A DNA stretch of 64,000 bases. Origin: Saprospiraceae bacterium (lineage in GTDB: Bacteria; Bacteroidota; Bacteroidia; Chitinophagales; Saprospiraceae). Of this stretch, positions 9,160-17,048 are shown in pieces. Location: contig JADJVK010000004.1 in assembly GCA_016710625.1 (NCBI GenBank), forward strand, positions 57,501 through 121,500. The letters run 5' to 3'. Numbering within the stretch: the first letter of the stretch is position 1; each line of letters begins with the position of its first letter. Under the pieces are notes generated by a model, which was not told where the DNA came from, searched no databases, and saw only the letters and a list, made by a program, of their open reading frames with translations. A program made the position numbers and the translations under genes.

Positions 9160-11052
9160 ATGGCAAAGAAAAGTCAAATCAATAAACCAACCAAACCTAT
9201 TACGAAAGCTGCAGAAGTGGCACCTAAATTGGAAAAGAAGCCAATACCGCCCTCAGATTTTTGGACAAAATATGTTATTGCCTTTTTGGTTTTTGCTGTT
9301 TTGATCGCCATACTTTATGGTGCATCCTTAAAGTATGGTTATGTATTGGATGATTCGATAGTGTTATCAGAAAATAAATATGTGAAGAAAGGTTTTGGTG
9401 GCATCAAAGACATCTTAGGCACTGAAAGTATGCAAGGATATTTTGGGGAGAAAAAAGAATTGTTGGAAGGGGCAAGATATCGTCCACTTTCCATCGTTAC
9501 TTTTGCTATTGAAAATCAATTCTTTGGGAACAAACCTATTGTAGGCCATATTGGAAATTTGCTTTTTTATCTGATTGCATCCATTGTTCTTTTTCGTGTT
9601 TTATTACAATTATTTCCTCCCAAAGAAAACCAACAATGGTATGCCAGCATTCCATTTATAGCTACATTATTGTTTGTTTTGCACCCATTGCATACGGAAG
9701 TAGTGGCAAATATCAAAGGAAGAGATGAAATTCTTACCATGTTGGGGGCATTTGTTGCCATGTATTATGTCATCAAACATGCTGATTATGGGGGAACAAA
9801 ATACAGAATCATTGCAGGGATTAGTTTCTTTTTAGCCCTATTGGCAAAAGAAAATGCAATCACTTTTTTAGCCGTAATTCCAGTTTCATTATATTTCTTT
9901 AGAAATGCTTCCTTTGGAAAAATGTTTTACGAAACCATCCCTTTATTCGTCGCTACATTTTTTTATATCATCATCCGTTACTCTGTAATTGGCTATTTAT
10001 TGAGCAATGGTAAACCAGTATTGGATATCATGAACAACCCTTTTGCAGACATGACCTTGAGCGGAAGATTGGCAACCATTTTCTATACTCTTTTATTGTA
10101 TCTGAAATTAATGATTTTTCCACATCCATTGACACATGACTATTATCCTTACCAAATTCCCAAAATGACTTGGTCGGATATAGCTTCCATCATTTCCCTT
10201 TTGATTTATATTGCATTGGGAATCATTGCATTAAAAGGTTGGAAGAAAAAAACAATGTGGTCTTATGCCATTTTATTTTATCTTTTCACCTTATCCATTG
10301 TTTCCAATTTATTTGTTTCGGTCGGAACTTTCATGAACGAAAGGTTTATATTTATTTCTTCCGTTGCTTTCTGTTTGCTTTTAGCTTGGTTGTTGGTGGA
10401 GAAAATCCCTGAATGGATGAAGAGTGTGCCAAAAGTGGCTGGAATTTCATTGGTTTCATTAATAATTCTTTCCATTTTTTCGTTAGGATTTGCAGTGAAA
10501 ACAGTCACTAGGGTTCCTGTATGGAAAAATGCTTTAACCTTAAATACGGCAGCAGTAACAGTGTCTCCGAATAGTGCTAGAGCCAATTTATTTATGGGAA
10601 CGGCATTATTTGAAGAATATAAGATTGAAAAAAATCCAGACAAACAAAAAGAAATTGTCTATCGAAGTGGCTTCTATGTGAAAAGAGCCACTGAAATATT
10701 ACCCACTTACGGCTCTGCATTACATATGTATAGTGGTATCATAGCCGAATATTACAAGTATGACAATAATTTAGACAGCCTATTAAATGGTTTTGAAAAG
10801 TTGTTGCAAAAAAGAAACTTATTGACGATTATAGATAAAAAGACAGGTGCTGTTTATATTGATCAATATATTGATTATTTAAAAGGAAGACCAGATGCGA
10901 TGCAAAAAATGCCTGGTTTCTTCCATCGAGTAATTCAAAATTTTGTCGCTCAAAAAGACAATACGAATGCCAGAAAATATTTGAATATGGCAGTATCAAT
11001 ATTCCCTGGAGATCCGACTTTAGCTCAAGATAGAATTCAACTTGGACAATGA
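9160..11052 (+). CDS. TMTC/PMT-like multi-pass membrane protein with C-terminal TPR-like region
   Basis: 630 residues. After a Lys/Pro-rich cytoplasmic start (~1-35) come roughly ten or more hydrophobic segments up to ~residue 440, then a soluble helical tail that looks like degenerate TPRs. The motif YGYVLDDSIVLSENKYVKKG near residue 65 is the acidic luminal-loop signature (DD...N.YV) of the TMTC/PMT-type C-mannosyl/O-mannosyl transferase-like superfamily, and LLFVLHPLHTEVVANIKGR matches a later conserved TMTC block with His-Pro. Such proteins usually transfer sugars from lipid carriers across the membrane; donor and acceptor are unknown here. Its stop overlaps the next start (ATGA at 11049-11052), so it is co-translated with the VOC protein gene. 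Confidence 0.75.
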   Translation: MAKKSQINKPTKPITKAAEVAPKLEKKPIPPSDFWTKYVIAFLVFAVLIAILYGASLKYGYVLDDSIVLSENKYVKKGFGGIKDILGTESMQGYFGEKKELLEGARYRPLSIVTFAIENQFFGNKPIVGHIGNLLFYLIASIVLFRVLLQLFPPKENQQWYASIPFIATLLFVLHPLHTEVVANIKGRDEILTMLGAFVAMYYVIKHADYGGTKYRIIAGISFFLALLAKENAITFLAVIPVSLYFFRNASFGKMFYETIPLFVATFFYIIIRYSVIGYLLSNGKPVLDIMNNPFADMTLSGRLATIFYTLLLYLKLMIFPHPLTHDYYPYQIPKMTWSDIASIISLLIYIALGIIALKGWKKKTMWSYAILFYLFTLSIVSNLFVSVGTFMNERFIFISSVAFCLLLAWLLVEKIPEWMKSVPKVAGISLVSLIILSIFSLGFAVKTVTRVPVWKNALTLNTAAVTVSPNSARANLFMGTALFEEYKIEKNPDKQKEIVYRSGFYVKRATEILPTYGSALHMYSGIIAEYYKYDNNLDSLLNGFEKLLQKRNLLTIIDKKTGAVYIDQYIDYLKGRPDAMQKMPGFFHRVIQNFVAQKDNTNARKYLNMAVSIFPGDPTLAQDRIQLGQ

Positions 11053-11417
11053 AATTAGAGATTGAAGAATTGCATCATGTGGCATTGCATGTGAAAGATG
11101 TCGATCTAAGTATCGAATTTTATAAGTCGGTTATGGGTTTCCAACAAATCCTTCGCCCCTCTTTTTCCTTTCCTGGAGCTTGGTTCAGGATAGGGAAAAT
11201 GCAAGAATTGCACCTAATTGGTGGAAGAGAATTGGATGTTCATAGTTCGAATAGGGGCAACCATTTTGCAATGAGGGTTACTAATATTCAGCTAGCAGAT
11301 CAATATTTTCAAGAAAAAAATATAGAAAGAATGGGTCCCAAAAGAAGACCAGATGGAGCATGGCAGATTTTCATTAAAGACGTTGATGGACACACCATAG
11401 AACTATTTCAAGATTAG
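11049..11417 (+). CDS. VOC/glyoxalase-family protein
   Basis: 122-residue single VOC-fold protein with paired beta-alpha-beta-beta-beta modules. Candidate metal ligands are His in ELHHVALHV (residues ~6-11), His in ELHLIGG, His in GNHFAMRV, and Glu in HTIELFQD at the C-terminus, matching the H/E ligand layout of glyoxalase/bleomycin-resistance/dioxygenase proteins. The substrate is not determinable. It overlaps the upstream membrane-protein gene by 4 bp and ends one base before the MFS gene, so the three form a tight operon. Confidence 0.85.
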   Translation: MKLEIEELHHVALHVKDVDLSIEFYKSVMGFQQILRPSFSFPGAWFRIGKMQELHLIGGRELDVHSSNRGNHFAMRVTNIQLADQYFQEKNIERMGPKRRPDGAWQIFIKDVDGHTIELFQD

Positions 11418-11418
11418 A

Positions 11419-12582
11419 ATGGAACCATCTGATAGGCTTTATACCCGACAATTTTGGTTACTTTGCTTGAGCAATTTCTTTTTTGCCATTAGTTTCAATA
11501 TGATGATTCCGGAGCTGCCATCTTATCTGACATCTCTGGGTGGAGGAGATAAAAAAGGTTGGATAATCGGTTTGTTTACGATAACTGCTTGCTTGTCAAG
11601 ACCCTTCAGTGGCAAACTGGCAGATACTATCGGCAGGGTGCCTGTCATGGTGATTGGCTCCATGGCATGTTTACTTTGCAGTATAGCTTATCCTTTTATG
11701 ACTTTTGTTTCAGGCTTTTTAATGCTCCGATTCTTACATGGCTTTTCCACGGGGTTCAAACCAACAGGAACTTCAGCTTATGTGTCTGATATCGTAACGG
11801 CTCAGAGAAGAGGGGAAGCGATGGGAGTGGTCGGGATGAGTTCGAATATAGGCATGTCTTTCGCTCCTTCCATAGGTAGTTACATCACTTCCATTAGCAG
11901 TATGAATGTGATGTTTTATAGTGCTGCATTTTTTGCTTTCCTTTCAGTAGCCATTCTTTACGGTATGAAAGAAACCTTACAAAAGCCCCAATCATTTCAA
12001 TGGAAATTTTTGAAAATATCGAGGAATGAAATATTTGACCCGAAAGTTATTCCAGCAGCAATCGTCATGCTGTTGCCCTATCTTAGCTTCGGTGCAATGT
12101 TGACTCTTGTGCCTGACCTCAGTGAACATATTGGGATGCACAACAAAGGGTTATTCTTTTCCATAGCCACCTTTAGTTCACTCATCACCAGATTTGTGGG
12201 TGGAAAAATATCGGACAAATATGGAAGAATAGTGGTTTTGAAATTTTCAATTATACTCATTACTATTGCTCAAATCCTATTGGCATTTGCCAACACCCCT
12301 TTGCTGCTCACTACTGCGGCAATTGTTATGGGGCTTGGTTTAGGTACCTTTTCTCCAGCCATTATGGCATGGACAATTGATTTAAGTGATAATGAAAATA
12401 GAGGAAAATCGATCGCCACAGTTTATATTGCTTTAGAAATCGGGATAGGAACTGGTGCATTTTTCTCTGCTTGGATGTATGGAAATAACCCCAATAACTT
12501 CTATGCAACCTTTCTTATATTAGCAGCCTTAGCTTTTTTAGCGGCAATTTATTTGTGGGTAAGGGAGTGGAAAAAGGTGTAA
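11419..12582 (+). CDS. MFS transporter
   Basis: 387-residue major facilitator with about 12 hydrophobic segments. The loop 2-3 signature GKLADTIGRVPV near residue 70 and its C-half counterpart GGKISDKYGRIVV near residue 260 are the classic MFS G-x-x-x-D-x-x-G-R motifs. The order and length suit a drug or metabolite exporter of the DHA1/YajR-like kind, but the substrate is not visible. It is last in the operon with the TMTC-like and VOC genes. Downstream is a gene-free, repeat-filled region rather than a classical terminator. Confidence 0.88.
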   Translation: MEPSDRLYTRQFWLLCLSNFFFAISFNMMIPELPSYLTSLGGGDKKGWIIGLFTITACLSRPFSGKLADTIGRVPVMVIGSMACLLCSIAYPFMTFVSGFLMLRFLHGFSTGFKPTGTSAYVSDIVTAQRRGEAMGVVGMSSNIGMSFAPSIGSYITSISSMNVMFYSAAFFAFLSVAILYGMKETLQKPQSFQWKFLKISRNEIFDPKVIPAAIVMLLPYLSFGAMLTLVPDLSEHIGMHNKGLFFSIATFSSLITRFVGGKISDKYGRIVVLKFSIILITIAQILLAFANTPLLLTTAAIVMGLGLGTFSPAIMAWTIDLSDNENRGKSIATVYIALEIGIGTGAFFSAWMYGNNPNNFYATFLILAALAFLAAIYLWVREWKKV

Positions 12583-12605
12583 AGGATTGAAAAATTTTAT
12601 GATAG

Positions 12606-12632
12606 TCTCGCAAAGAAGCAAAGTCGCAAAGG
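12606..12632 (+). repeat. CGCAAAG-rich interspersed repeat, copy 1
   Basis: Starts TCTCGCAAAGAAGCAAAGTC and ends in GCAAAG. It differs by one or two bases from the copy 85 bp downstream. Similar 'TCTCGCAAAGACGCAAAG' words are, to my recollection, common intergenic repeats in Bacteroidota. Confidence 0.7.
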
Positions 12633-12690
12633 GATGTAAGCTGATTTCATAGCTATTAAAGTATATATTTCAAGTTATATTTTTATAAAA

Positions 12691-12717
12691 TCTCGCAAAG
12701 ACGCAAAGTCGCAAAGG
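12691..12717 (+). repeat. CGCAAAG-rich interspersed repeat, copy 2
   Basis: Starts TCTCGCAAAGACGCAAAGTC and ends in GCAAAG, itself built of three CGCAAAG words at an 8-9 bp spacing. Same orientation as copy 1. Confidence 0.7.
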
Positions 12718-12844
12718 AGAAATTTTTTAGAAAAATAGAATTCTACTTTCTGATTATGATTTCTATTTTAGATAGCCTCTAATTTTATTTTACATATTTG
12801 CTGTACCTTCCATAGAATTAGCAAAGTAATTGGACATAATGGTA

Positions 12845-13096
12845 GTGTCCTTCGTAAAGTAAGTAATACCTTCGGTAAAGTAGCTAGTGTCCTTGGCAAA
12901 GTAAGCAATACCCTCGATAGAGTAGCCTCGGTTCTTTGTAGAATAAGCAATACCCTCCAGAGAGTAGCTTCGGTTCTTGGTAGAATAAGCAATACCCTTG
13001 ATAGAGTAGCCTCGGTTCTTGGTAGAATGAACAATACCCTCGATAGAGTAGCCTCGGCTCTTTGTAGAATAAGCAATACCCTCGGTAAAGTAGGTA
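12845..13096 (+). repeat. 21-bp minisatellite (12 units, alternating two types)
   Basis: Twelve consecutive 21-bp units fit without gaps. Two unit types alternate, one like ATACCCTCGATAGAGTAGCC and one like CGGTTCTTGGTAGAATAAGC, giving a 42-bp higher-order period in the centre. Because 21 is a multiple of 3, frames stay open across the array: the plus strand reads heptads such as ISNTLDR-VASVLGR and the minus strand LPRTEAT-LSRVLLI. The plus frame has no ATG before the array and stops at 13108-13110. Confidence 0.85.
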
Positions 13097-13179
13097 AGTC
13101 GCTACACTGAATTGCTTTAGTTAAATGTAGAGTGAGAAGGAATCTAAGTAGAATTGGCATAGTTCCAGCCAAAATGAAC

Positions 13180-13608
13180 TTAAATCCAATCCCACTTGCC
13201 AGAGGATTTCATGTATTCTTCGATGATGAGGGCGGCAGCAATTTTATCCACCAGTTTCCTATCTTTCTGCTGATGCTTTTTATAGCCGTAATTTTGAATA
13301 ATATGCTTTGCATTGATGCTACTATAGGTTTCGTCTTGCAAAACGATTTTAATATTTGGGTAAAGGGCTTCCAGTTTTTTAGCAAGTTCATGGACTTTGG
13401 GTGTCAGAAAAGTTGGATTGCCATCTTTGTGAGTGGGTTCCCCCAAAACAATAATTTCTACTTCGTTTACTTCTAAATAATTCTTTACATAATTCAGCAC
13501 CTCTTTCGAATCAATCGTTTCGATACCTGAAGCAATGATTTGCAAATTATCTGTAGCCGCCAACCCTGTTTTTTTTAACCCGTAATCTATTCCAAAAACT
13601 CTTGCCAT
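13180..13608 (-). CDS. ruvX: Putative pre-16S rRNA nuclease / Holliday junction resolvase-like YqgF
   Basis: 142-residue YqgF/RuvX RNase-H-fold protein, implicated in 5' maturation of 16S rRNA. Family landmarks are the N-terminal GIDYGLKKTGLA with the catalytic Asp near residue 7, VLGEPTHKDG near residue 55 (usual form VGLP...DG), QDETYSS near residue 93 with a catalytic Glu, and KLVDKIAAALIIEEYM near the C-terminus with the last catalytic Asp. Length is typical. It is transcribed leftward into the minisatellite region and is divergent from the exported NTF2-like gene, 107 bp away. Confidence 0.92.
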   Translation of the reverse strand: MARVFGIDYGLKKTGLAATDNLQIIASGIETIDSKEVLNYVKNYLEVNEVEIIVLGEPTHKDGNPTFLTPKVHELAKKLEALYPNIKIVLQDETYSSINAKHIIQNYGYKKHQQKDRKLVDKIAAALIIEEYMKSSGKWDWI

Positions 13609-13715
13609 TTAATATTTCTATTTATAATACAAAATTAGAATAATGTTTAATAATTTGTTTTTTATTTTTTAACGTGCTTTTTCTTCTATTTTCATTATTA
13701 TTGTAAAAAAAATCA

Positions 13716-14588
13716 ATGCGACAGCTTATCATTATATTATTAGTTTTTATCTCCAATTCTCTTTTTGCACTAACTTTTGATACTACTGAAACTCAAGTCA
13801 TAAAAGTTATCCAACAGCTTTTTGAAGGTATGAGATTAGCTGATAGCTCTTTGGTGAAGCCTCTTTTTGAGCCAGAAGCAACATTAGGAACTATCATAGA
13901 AGGTAGAAATGGGGAAACTATATTCAAAAATGGAGAAAAAGCTACTAGCTTCATTACTGCAATTGGGAAACCGAGAAAGGACATTTGGGACGAACAAATC
14001 CTAAGTTATGATATCAAAATTGATGACCGTTTTGCAGCAGTTTGGACACCCTATCAATTCTACTTGAATGGTGTTTTACAACATTGCGGAGTGAATCACT
14101 TTGAATTGATCCAGAAAAACGGCAAATGGACGATATTTTCTATCAACGATACAAGACGGAAAAAGCCCTGTGAAGAAAGCCCTACAGCTGCCATTAATGG
14201 GCTGATGAATGCTTGGCATAAAGCTGCTGCAGTGGCGGATGAGGACACTTTTTTTGGGAGTATGACTCCAGATGCCTATTATATTGGGACCGATGCCTCC
14301 GAAAGATGGGTGAGAGATGAGATGAAAATATGGTCGAAAAAGTTCTTTGATAGAGATACGGCTTGGGCATTTACGCCTTTAAAAAGAGATATTTATTTTA
14401 CAAAAGATGGCAATACTGCTTGGTTTGATGAAACCTTAGATACTTGGATGGGAATTTGTAGAGGTTCAGGAGTTGTTGTTAGAACCAAAGAAGGTTGGAA
14501 AATCAACCAATTCGTTTTATCCATTTGTGTATCGAATAATGACGTTAACAAATATTTAGATATTATCAATAAACCAAGGAAAAAATAA
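13716..14588 (+). CDS. Exported protein with two NTF2/SnoaL-like domains
   Basis: 290 residues with an N-terminal signal peptide (MRQLIIILLVFISNSLFA). Two tandem alpha+beta cone domains can be made out. The first, ~25-150, begins VIKVIQQLFEGMRLAD and ends with KNGKWTIFSINDTRR. The second, ~160-285, begins INGLMNAWHKAAAVAD and ends with KEGWKINQFVLSICV. Both match the helix-start and G.WKI strand ends of SnoaL/DUF4440-like folds. No catalytic residue can be assigned, so a binding or enzymatic role is open. It stands alone, divergent from ruvX. Confidence 0.7.
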   Translation: MRQLIIILLVFISNSLFALTFDTTETQVIKVIQQLFEGMRLADSSLVKPLFEPEATLGTIIEGRNGETIFKNGEKATSFITAIGKPRKDIWDEQILSYDIKIDDRFAAVWTPYQFYLNGVLQHCGVNHFELIQKNGKWTIFSINDTRRKKPCEESPTAAINGLMNAWHKAAAVADEDTFFGSMTPDAYYIGTDASERWVRDEMKIWSKKFFDRDTAWAFTPLKRDIYFTKDGNTAWFDETLDTWMGICRGSGVVVRTKEGWKINQFVLSICVSNNDVNKYLDIINKPRKK

Positions 14589-14698
14589 ACTGTTTATGTT
14601 AATTGATTTCAAATAGTCAGTATGATGATTGTTACAATGCAATCTAATACGTACTTTTGAGCTGATTTTAGATAAATAATTTTATTCAACAATAAGTT

Positions 14699-15781
14699 AT
14701 GGAATTTTTCAAAAAGAACTTACCCTGGATAGTAAGGATTTTAATAAGTATATTATTTATAGTTTCTGGAGTTGCCAAAATGTTCCCAATCTGGGCATTC
14801 GAAAAGCAATTAGTGGATTTAGGATTGACCAATTGGTGTGTTGCACACTACCTTTCTAGAGCGATCATCGGTCTAGAAATTGCCATTGGAGCTGCTATTT
14901 TACAGCCACATTATCTTAAAAAAATTGTTATTCCAGTAACTTCATTTTTGTTAGTGGCATTTTGTATTCATCTTTCTACCGAAATGTACAAACATGGAGC
15001 AATGAATGGCAATTGTGGCTGTTTTGGTCAATTGATTCCGATGACTCCATTAGAAGCATTTATTAAAAATGTAATTACTTTGGTATTATTAGGATATCTA
15101 TATAAGAAAGTTTCTTTCAATGAGACTACACCTAATAGATTCTCTAATCTTTTGTTAATCTATGCTTTGAGTGCTTTATTAATGTTTGTGGCTTTCCCTT
15201 TCAGCCCTTGTGAGGATGATAAAAAGACAACGGAAACCCCACAAATCAGTATGGATACGACTGCTATCGAAGCAGCAGCACCTATTGTTACAAAAGATAC
15301 TATCAAGAAAATTGAAGATAAAAAGGCGAAGGTGGATACGGCTCAAATTGCCAAACCTGAGCCAGAGCCAACCAAAGTTGTTTCCAAATTCGCAGCATTC
15401 AATACGTTCAGTGGCAAAAAAGTGAACATAGATAAAGGCAAAAAAATATTGTGTTTCTTTGTACCTGGTTGCGAACATTGCCAAGATGCTGCTAAAGAAT
15501 TGGTGCAATTGTCAAAGAAACCTGGTTTCCCAGAAGTGAATATTATTTTTATGGATGAGGAGGCAGAGAAAATTCCTGATTTTTTCAAAAAATCAAATAG
15601 CAATTTCTCTTATACAATCTTAGGGGTAGTAGAGTTTTGGAAATTGATGGGGAATGGAGCGAATACTCCGGGAGTGATTTATCTTTGGAATGGAAATGTC
15701 ATCAAGTTCTACGAAGGGACTGAAGGAAATAAATTTGATCCAAAAGATTTGACAAAATTGTTAGAAAGCAAGAAGTTTTAA
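14699..15781 (+). CDS. MauE/DoxX-like membrane protein fused to a thioredoxin-like domain
   Basis: 360 residues. The first ~150 hold four hydrophobic segments in the MauE/DoxX pattern, with SGVAKMFPIWAFEKQL near residue 23 and a GNCGCFG motif near residue 103, the cysteine pair typical of methylamine-utilization-type thiol proteins and VKOR-like relatives. A fifth hydrophobic segment (~150-165) leads to a Thr/Lys/Pro linker rich in charged residues (~170-225). The C-terminal ~225-355 is thioredoxin-like, with VPGCEHCQDAAKEL placing a CxxC at about 258-261 and a TPGVIYLW cis-Pro region near residue 325. It probably moves electrons across the inner membrane to periplasmic disulfides. No partner is adjacent. 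Confidence 0.8.
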   Translation: MEFFKKNLPWIVRILISILFIVSGVAKMFPIWAFEKQLVDLGLTNWCVAHYLSRAIIGLEIAIGAAILQPHYLKKIVIPVTSFLLVAFCIHLSTEMYKHGAMNGNCGCFGQLIPMTPLEAFIKNVITLVLLGYLYKKVSFNETTPNRFSNLLLIYALSALLMFVAFPFSPCEDDKKTTETPQISMDTTAIEAAAPIVTKDTIKKIEDKKAKVDTAQIAKPEPEPTKVVSKFAAFNTFSGKKVNIDKGKKILCFFVPGCEHCQDAAKELVQLSKKPGFPEVNIIFMDEEAEKIPDFFKKSNSNFSYTILGVVEFWKLMGNGANTPGVIYLWNGNVIKFYEGTEGNKFDPKDLTKLLESKKF

Positions 15782-15844
15782 ACAAATAAAGGTAGTTTAT
15801 GGAGCGAATGTCGATTTTATGAACTTTTTTTTCAGCGGGAATGA

Positions 15845-15852
15845 TATCTTTG
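15845..15852 (+). promoter_or_regulatory. Bacteroidota-type -7 promoter element (TATCTTTG)
   Basis: TATCTTTG fits TAnnTTTG, 19 bp upstream of the ATG at 15872. A TTTTAT stretch about 25-30 bp further upstream is only a weak -33 candidate. Confidence 0.45.
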
Positions 15853-15871
15853 CTCCATTCAATTAAAAAAA

Positions 15872-16966
15872 ATGAACAATCAATTTTATCAGCTTTCAGT
15901 TTCAAATATTATTATTGAAACAAAAGACACCGTATCAATTTCTTTCCAGATTCCTGCGGAATTGAAAACAATTTTTCAATTTACTTCTGGACAGTATATT
16001 ACGATAAAGAAGGAAATGAACGGCAAGGAGGAAAGGAGAGCTTACTCCATGTCGAGCAGCCCATTTGACCAAGATTTTACGGTGTCGGTAAAAAAAGTGA
16101 AAGGAGGAAAATTGTCAACTTATTTTCACGACAAATTAAAAGTAGGAGAAACCTTAGAGGTGATGCCGCCAACTGGTAGGTTTTTCACTCCTTTGGATGC
16201 AGCGAATAGAAAAAGTTATTACTTATTTGCTGCAGGTAGTGGCATTACACCCATCATATCCATCATAAAAAGCATTTTAGAAATTGAGCCTAAAAGCGAA
16301 GTGTTTTTGCTATATGGAAATAGAAATGAGGAAAACATCATTTTTAAATCAAAATTGGATGAAATTGAAAAAAAATATGAAGGACAACTAGAAGTCCAAT
16401 ATATTTTGAGTCAGCCTACAGAGACAAAAAAAGGTGGATTATTTGGAGCATTCAAAAAATCCGTCAGTAATTGGGAGGGGATGAAAGGAAGGATAAACGA
16501 TAAAAATGCTGCAATCTTTTTAGATAGATACCCTTCGTCAACTGCTGAATCTGAATATTTTATCTGTGGACCAGGGAATATGATAGAAGCAGTAATCTAT
16601 GAACTTACAGGTAGGGGAGTGGATAAAAAACATATTCATCAAGAATATTTTTTCACTGATGATAACAAAAAAGTTCAAACTGAATCTCATAATGGACCTT
16701 CTAAAATGAAAGTTACAATCAATGGAGAGACATTTGAAACGGAGATTGCTGCTAACAAAACAATTTTGGATGTTTTAATCGCTATGAAAAAGAACCCACC
16801 ATTTTCTTGTCAGAATGGAGCTTGCTCCACTTGCATGGCTAAACTTATAGAAGGGGAAGTAGAAATGGCAAATTGTTATGCTCTCGAAGAGGATGAAATA
16901 GCCGATGGATACATCCTTACTTGCCAAGCTAAGCCAAAAACGCCCTATTTGGAGGTTAAGTATTAA
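15872..16966 (+). CDS. PaaE-like ferredoxin-NAD(P)H reductase with C-terminal plant-type [2Fe-2S] domain
   Basis: 364-residue oxidoreductase of three modules. An FAD-binding barrel (~1-105) contains RRAYSMSSSP, the RxYS flavin-binding motif. An NAD(P)-binding module (~110-255) contains FAAGSGITPIISIIKS (near 125) and EYFICGPGNMI near 230. A plant-type ferredoxin (~275-364) has Cys in CQNGACSTC (about 313, 318, 321) and a fourth Cys in YILTCQ near 351. The order matches PaaE/HCP-reductase-like proteins that pass electrons from NAD(P)H to a partner oxygenase. No paaABCD oxygenase genes are present, so the partner is unknown. Confidence 0.88.
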   Translation: MNNQFYQLSVSNIIIETKDTVSISFQIPAELKTIFQFTSGQYITIKKEMNGKEERRAYSMSSSPFDQDFTVSVKKVKGGKLSTYFHDKLKVGETLEVMPPTGRFFTPLDAANRKSYYLFAAGSGITPIISIIKSILEIEPKSEVFLLYGNRNEENIIFKSKLDEIEKKYEGQLEVQYILSQPTETKKGGLFGAFKKSVSNWEGMKGRINDKNAAIFLDRYPSSTAESEYFICGPGNMIEAVIYELTGRGVDKKHIHQEYFFTDDNKKVQTESHNGPSKMKVTINGETFETEIAANKTILDVLIAMKKNPPFSCQNGACSTCMAKLIEGEVEMANCYALEEDEIADGYILTCQAKPKTPYLEVKY

Positions 16967-16994
16967 TTATTAGTTAACATAGTTAAGTAATAAT
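16966..16994 (+). terminator. Inverted repeat after the PaaE-like gene, weak terminator candidate
   Basis: ATTATTAGTTAAC (16966-16978) and GTTAAGTAATAAT (16982-16994) are inverted with one mismatch around a 3-nt loop. The arm begins at the last base of the stop codon. There is no T tract, so it may be an mRNA-stabilising hairpin or a protein-binding palindrome instead. Confidence 0.4.
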
Positions 16995-17005
16995 ATTCTA
17001 ATCAT

Positions 17006-17013
17006 TACATTTG
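17006..17013 (+). promoter_or_regulatory. Bacteroidota-type -7 promoter element (TACATTTG)
   Basis: TACATTTG fits TAnnTTTG, 35 bp upstream of the GH3-family start at 17049. The -33 region is not convincing. Confidence 0.4.
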
Positions 17014-17048
17014 TATTCAATTAAATAAACAATCTTACCCTAAGCCTT

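Larger units (their letters stand above)
12583..13179. other. Gene-free intergenic region with two repeat families
   Basis: About 600 bp between the convergent MFS and ruvX genes. It contains two copies of a CGCAAAG-rich element (12606 and 12691) and a 21-bp minisatellite (12845-13096). Open frames cross the minisatellite on both strands, but none has a credible start or known family, so I do not call a gene. Confidence 0.7.

Noticed and set aside
12845..13096. CRISPR array
   Set aside because: 21-bp units are contiguous with no unique spacers and no cas genes are in the window.
12768..13172. 134-codon minus-strand ORF across the 21-bp minisatellite
   Set aside because: It is open because the 21-bp unit is a multiple of three; it consists mainly of repeat and the plus strand is equally open. 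No independent support for coding.
15179..15603. Overlapping ORFs opposite the MauE-thioredoxin gene
   Set aside because: They overlap a gene with clear domains and show no family motifs.
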